From an uncultured Clostridia bacterium (lineage in GTDB: Bacteria > Bacillota > Clostridia > Christensenellales > Aristaeellaceae): 32,437 bases of DNA. The notes under the pieces were generated by a model, which saw only the letters and a program-made list of their open reading frames with translations, had not been told where the DNA came from and ran no database searches. Position 1 is the first letter of the stretch, and each line of letters begins with the position of its first letter. The position numbers and the translations under genes were made by a program. Below, in pieces: positions 30,453 through 32,437 of the stretch. The stretch is from positions 1 through 32,437 of the forward strand of contig CAKUKP010000028.1 in assembly GCA_934663625.1 (NCBI GenBank). Direction: 5' to 3'.

Positions 30453-31910
30453 ATGCTATCCAATTTATACGCGCATCTGTCCGGCGCGACGGGCGCGGCT
30501 TCAATCATCATATCGATCGCGCTGATGCTGTTTCTGGGCTTTGCCATGACGCGCCTGACGAAGCTTGCGCGGCTCCCGAACGTGACCGGGTACATCGTTA
30601 CCGGCATACTGATCGGCCCCTATTGCCTGGATCTGATTCCATCGGAAATCATTCAGGGCACGGATTTTCTATCCGATATCGCGCTGGCGTTCATCGCGTT
30701 CGGCGTGGGCGAATTTTTCCGCATGGACACGCTGAAGAAGAACGGCATGCGCGTGATCGTGATTACGGTCATGGAGGCGTGCCTGGCTTCCGTTCTGATC
30801 TTCGTTGTTACCTACTGGGTGCTGGGTCTGAACATCGCGTTTTCGGCGGTGCTTGCCGCGCTGGCCTCCGCCACCGCGCCGGCATCTACGCTGATGACGA
30901 TTCGCCAGACCAAGGCGCGCGGGGATTTCGTGGATACGCTATTGCAGGTGGTTGCGCTGGACGATGTAGTCAGCCTCGTGGCGTATTCCGCCGCGATTTC
31001 CATCGCGCTGGCAAGCACCAGCGGCGGCGCGGGTTCCACGTTCAGCACGGTGGTCAAGCCGATATTGATCAATCTGGGCGTTGTGGCGCTGGGCGGCGCA
31101 TTCGGTATCTTGCTGAAGCTGCTGTTCAAAACCTGTTCCAGCTCCGATAACCGGCTGATCGTTTCCATCGCCACGCTGTTTGCCTTCTGCGGCATCTGCA
31201 CGCTGCTGGAGGTATCCCCGCTGCTGGGCTGCATGTCGATGGGCATGGTGTATATCAACATCACGGAAGATTCAAATCTGTTCCGGCAGCTGAATTATTT
31301 CAACCCGCCGATTCTGCTTCTGTTCTTCGTACGCTCCGGCCTGAGCTTCCAGCTGGATACGCTGGTGAGCGCCACGAATTCCGCGGGCAGCGTGCCGCTG
31401 CTCACGGTAGGCGTACTGTATTTCATCGTGCGCATCGTGGGCAAATACGCGGGCGCGTTTCTGGGCTGCGCGATGGTGGGCAAGCCGCGCAAGGTGCGCG
31501 ATTATCTGGGGCTTGCGCTGATTCCGCAGGCGGGCGTTTCCATCGGCCTTGCCGCGCTGGGCGCGCGCACGCTGGGCGGGCAGATCGGCGTTGATCTGCA
31601 AACCATCATACTCGCATCCAGCGTGCTGTACGAATTGATCGGCCCTGCGTGTTCAAAGCTGGCGCTCTATCTGTCCGGCTCCTATTCGCATAAGATCGAA
31701 GATCTGGTGGAGGTCAGCGCCGTAGATGAACAGCAAAAGCCGAAGTCCGAACTGGAAATCCTGATCGAGCGCATCCAGCGCATTCAAAAGGAACTGCCGG
31801 TACATCCGCCCGCGCAGATTTCCGAAGATGAAGCCGCGTTTACGCAAGCTGCGCAGGAGCAGCACGATGCGGCGATGTATACATCGCGCCGCCGCCACGG
31901 CAGAAGATAG
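30453..31910 (+). CDS. cation:proton antiporter (CPA2/Na_H_Exchanger family)
   Basis: This 485-residue membrane protein has about 12 helices (residues 15-395) of the Na+/H+ exchanger fold. The paired acidic residues of the transport site, Asp170-Asp171, lie in VVALDDVVSLVAY, and SATAPASTLMTIRQTKARG (139-157) precedes them. A hydrophilic helical tail (about 400-485) has no Rossmann (TrkA-N) domain, unlike KefB or KefC. The exchanged ion (Na or K) is not evident. It is followed after 12 bp by an mgtC-like gene, which suggests a joint role in ion homeostasis. Confidence 0.92.
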   Translation: MLSNLYAHLSGATGAASIIISIALMLFLGFAMTRLTKLARLPNVTGYIVTGILIGPYCLDLIPSEIIQGTDFLSDIALAFIAFGVGEFFRMDTLKKNGMRVIVITVMEACLASVLIFVVTYWVLGLNIAFSAVLAALASATAPASTLMTIRQTKARGDFVDTLLQVVALDDVVSLVAYSAAISIALASTSGGAGSTFSTVVKPILINLGVVALGGAFGILLKLLFKTCSSSDNRLIVSIATLFAFCGICTLLEVSPLLGCMSMGMVYINITEDSNLFRQLNYFNPPILLLFFVRSGLSFQLDTLVSATNSAGSVPLLTVGVLYFIVRIVGKYAGAFLGCAMVGKPRKVRDYLGLALIPQAGVSIGLAALGARTLGGQIGVDLQTIILASSVLYELIGPACSKLALYLSGSYSHKIEDLVEVSAVDEQQKPKSELEILIERIQRIQKELPVHPPAQISEDEAAFTQAAQEQHDAAMYTSRRRHGRR

Positions 31911-31922
31911 GAGGTTTCAACC

Positions 31923-32437
31923 ATGTTTCAATTCAGTGATCCAATCGCCCGCCTGCTCGGCGCGTGGAGCAGCGAAATATGCCTGGGAAGCGTGATCTTC
32001 CGCATCGCGCTGGCGCTGATCGCCGGCGCCTGCATCGGCTGTGAACGCGCGACGAAGCGGCACGCCGCGGGTCTGCGCACGTTCATGCTGGCGGTCGTCG
32101 CCACCTGCATCGCAATGATGCTGGATATCGGCTTCGGCGCGGCGCCCATCGTATCCGCCGCGGCGGTCGTCGGGCTCGCTATCGTCAGCAGCAATTCCGT
32201 TCTGTTCAGCTCCCGAAGCCAGATCAAGGGTCTTACGACCTCTACCGGTCTGTGGAGCTGCGGCATCGCGGGACTCGCCATCGGTTCGGGGCTGTATACG
32301 CTGGCCATCGCCGCGTGCATCGCGATTCTCGCCACGCTTTCCCTGTTCCCGAGCTTTGAAAAGTATCTGAAGGATCGATCCAACCACTTCGAAATCCATC
32401 TGGAGCTGAAGGATCGCAGCAACCTTCAGGATTTCGT
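31923..32437 (+). CDS. MgtC/SapB-family membrane protein (partial, runs off the window)
   Basis: The frame is open from the ATG at 31923 to the window edge (171 codons), so the C-terminus is missing. The N-terminal half shows the MgtC signature: helix 1 around 24-38, then GACIGCERATKRHAAGLRTFMLAVVA (35-60) with the conserved Glu41-Arg42 and AGLRT. Further helices follow, with TTSTGLWSCGIAGLAIGSGLY. After the membrane part a soluble domain is starting (HFEIHLELKDRSNLQDF). MgtC proteins help growth in low magnesium and modulate membrane ATPases; some relatives have C-terminal ACT-like domains. AGGAGGTTTCAACC precedes the ATG, 12 bp after the antiporter stop codon, so the two genes share one transcript. 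Confidence 0.9.
   Translation, partial: MFQFSDPIARLLGAWSSEICLGSVIFRIALALIAGACIGCERATKRHAAGLRTFMLAVVATCIAMMLDIGFGAAPIVSAAAVVGLAIVSSNSVLFSSRSQIKGLTTSTGLWSCGIAGLAIGSGLYTLAIAACIAILATLSLFPSFEKYLKDRSNHFEIHLELKDRSNLQDF

Overview
The window looks like a chromosome segment of a fairly GC-rich member of the Clostridia (Firmicutes). The signs are strong AGGAGG-type ribosome binding sites, TTGACA/TATAAT promoters with 17-bp spacers, a T-box leader on pheST, an RqcH homologue, a LytR-CpsA-Psr protein, a TIGR04086-type membrane protein, and a gerM-rph-rdgB-yfcE gene order as in Bacillus. A gut or anaerobic lineage near Christensenellales is possible, but that is a guess. I see no rRNA, tRNA, transposase, prophage or CRISPR array.

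Layout. 1-600: a thioredoxin gene and a small ferredoxin:thioredoxin-reductase-like Fe-S protein, translationally coupled. 602-5770 (minus): a BMP-family (nucleoside-type) ABC importer with the binding protein first, then ATPase and two permeases. Two PurBox-like sites lie upstream. 5783-8390 (minus): a metal-resistance operon of a CadC-type repressor, a separate HMA domain and a Zn/Cd/Pb P-type ATPase. 8415-11380 (minus): an iron-complex ABC importer (permease, ATPase, binding protein). 11416-12960: a COG2509 flavoprotein with an unusual leader. 12980-16724 (minus): pheS-pheT behind a tRNA-Phe T-box. 16776-18009: a secreted SH3/lysozyme protein with a long Ala/Glu/Arg helix. 18041-18412: a repeat-filled spacer. 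18413-21791 (minus): GerMN protein, an RNase PH-RdgB fusion, a YfcE phosphodiesterase and a Dabb protein. It is divergent from rqcH (21784-23556, plus). 23609-24459: a small membrane protein and a second repeat-filled spacer. 24460-26925 (minus): a class A penicillin-binding protein. 27044-27859: a nitroreductase. 27899-29134 (minus): enolase. 29212-30299: an LCP cell-wall ligase. 30361-end: a cation/proton antiporter and an MgtC-family protein cut by the window edge.

The most unusual signal is non-coding. The two large spacers (about 18.12-18.39 kb and 24.10-24.46 kb) hold copies of a modular hairpin element that starts AGCAGTCG. Two copies keep the same nested-hairpin architecture while both sides of several stems have changed together, so the structure rather than the sequence is conserved. 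One copy appears to sit inside the terminal hairpin of a second, different palindromic repeat. Another copy is head-to-head with a shorter relative, and that whole block is flanked by a 15-bp direct repeat. This looks like a family of small non-autonomous mobile or structured elements.
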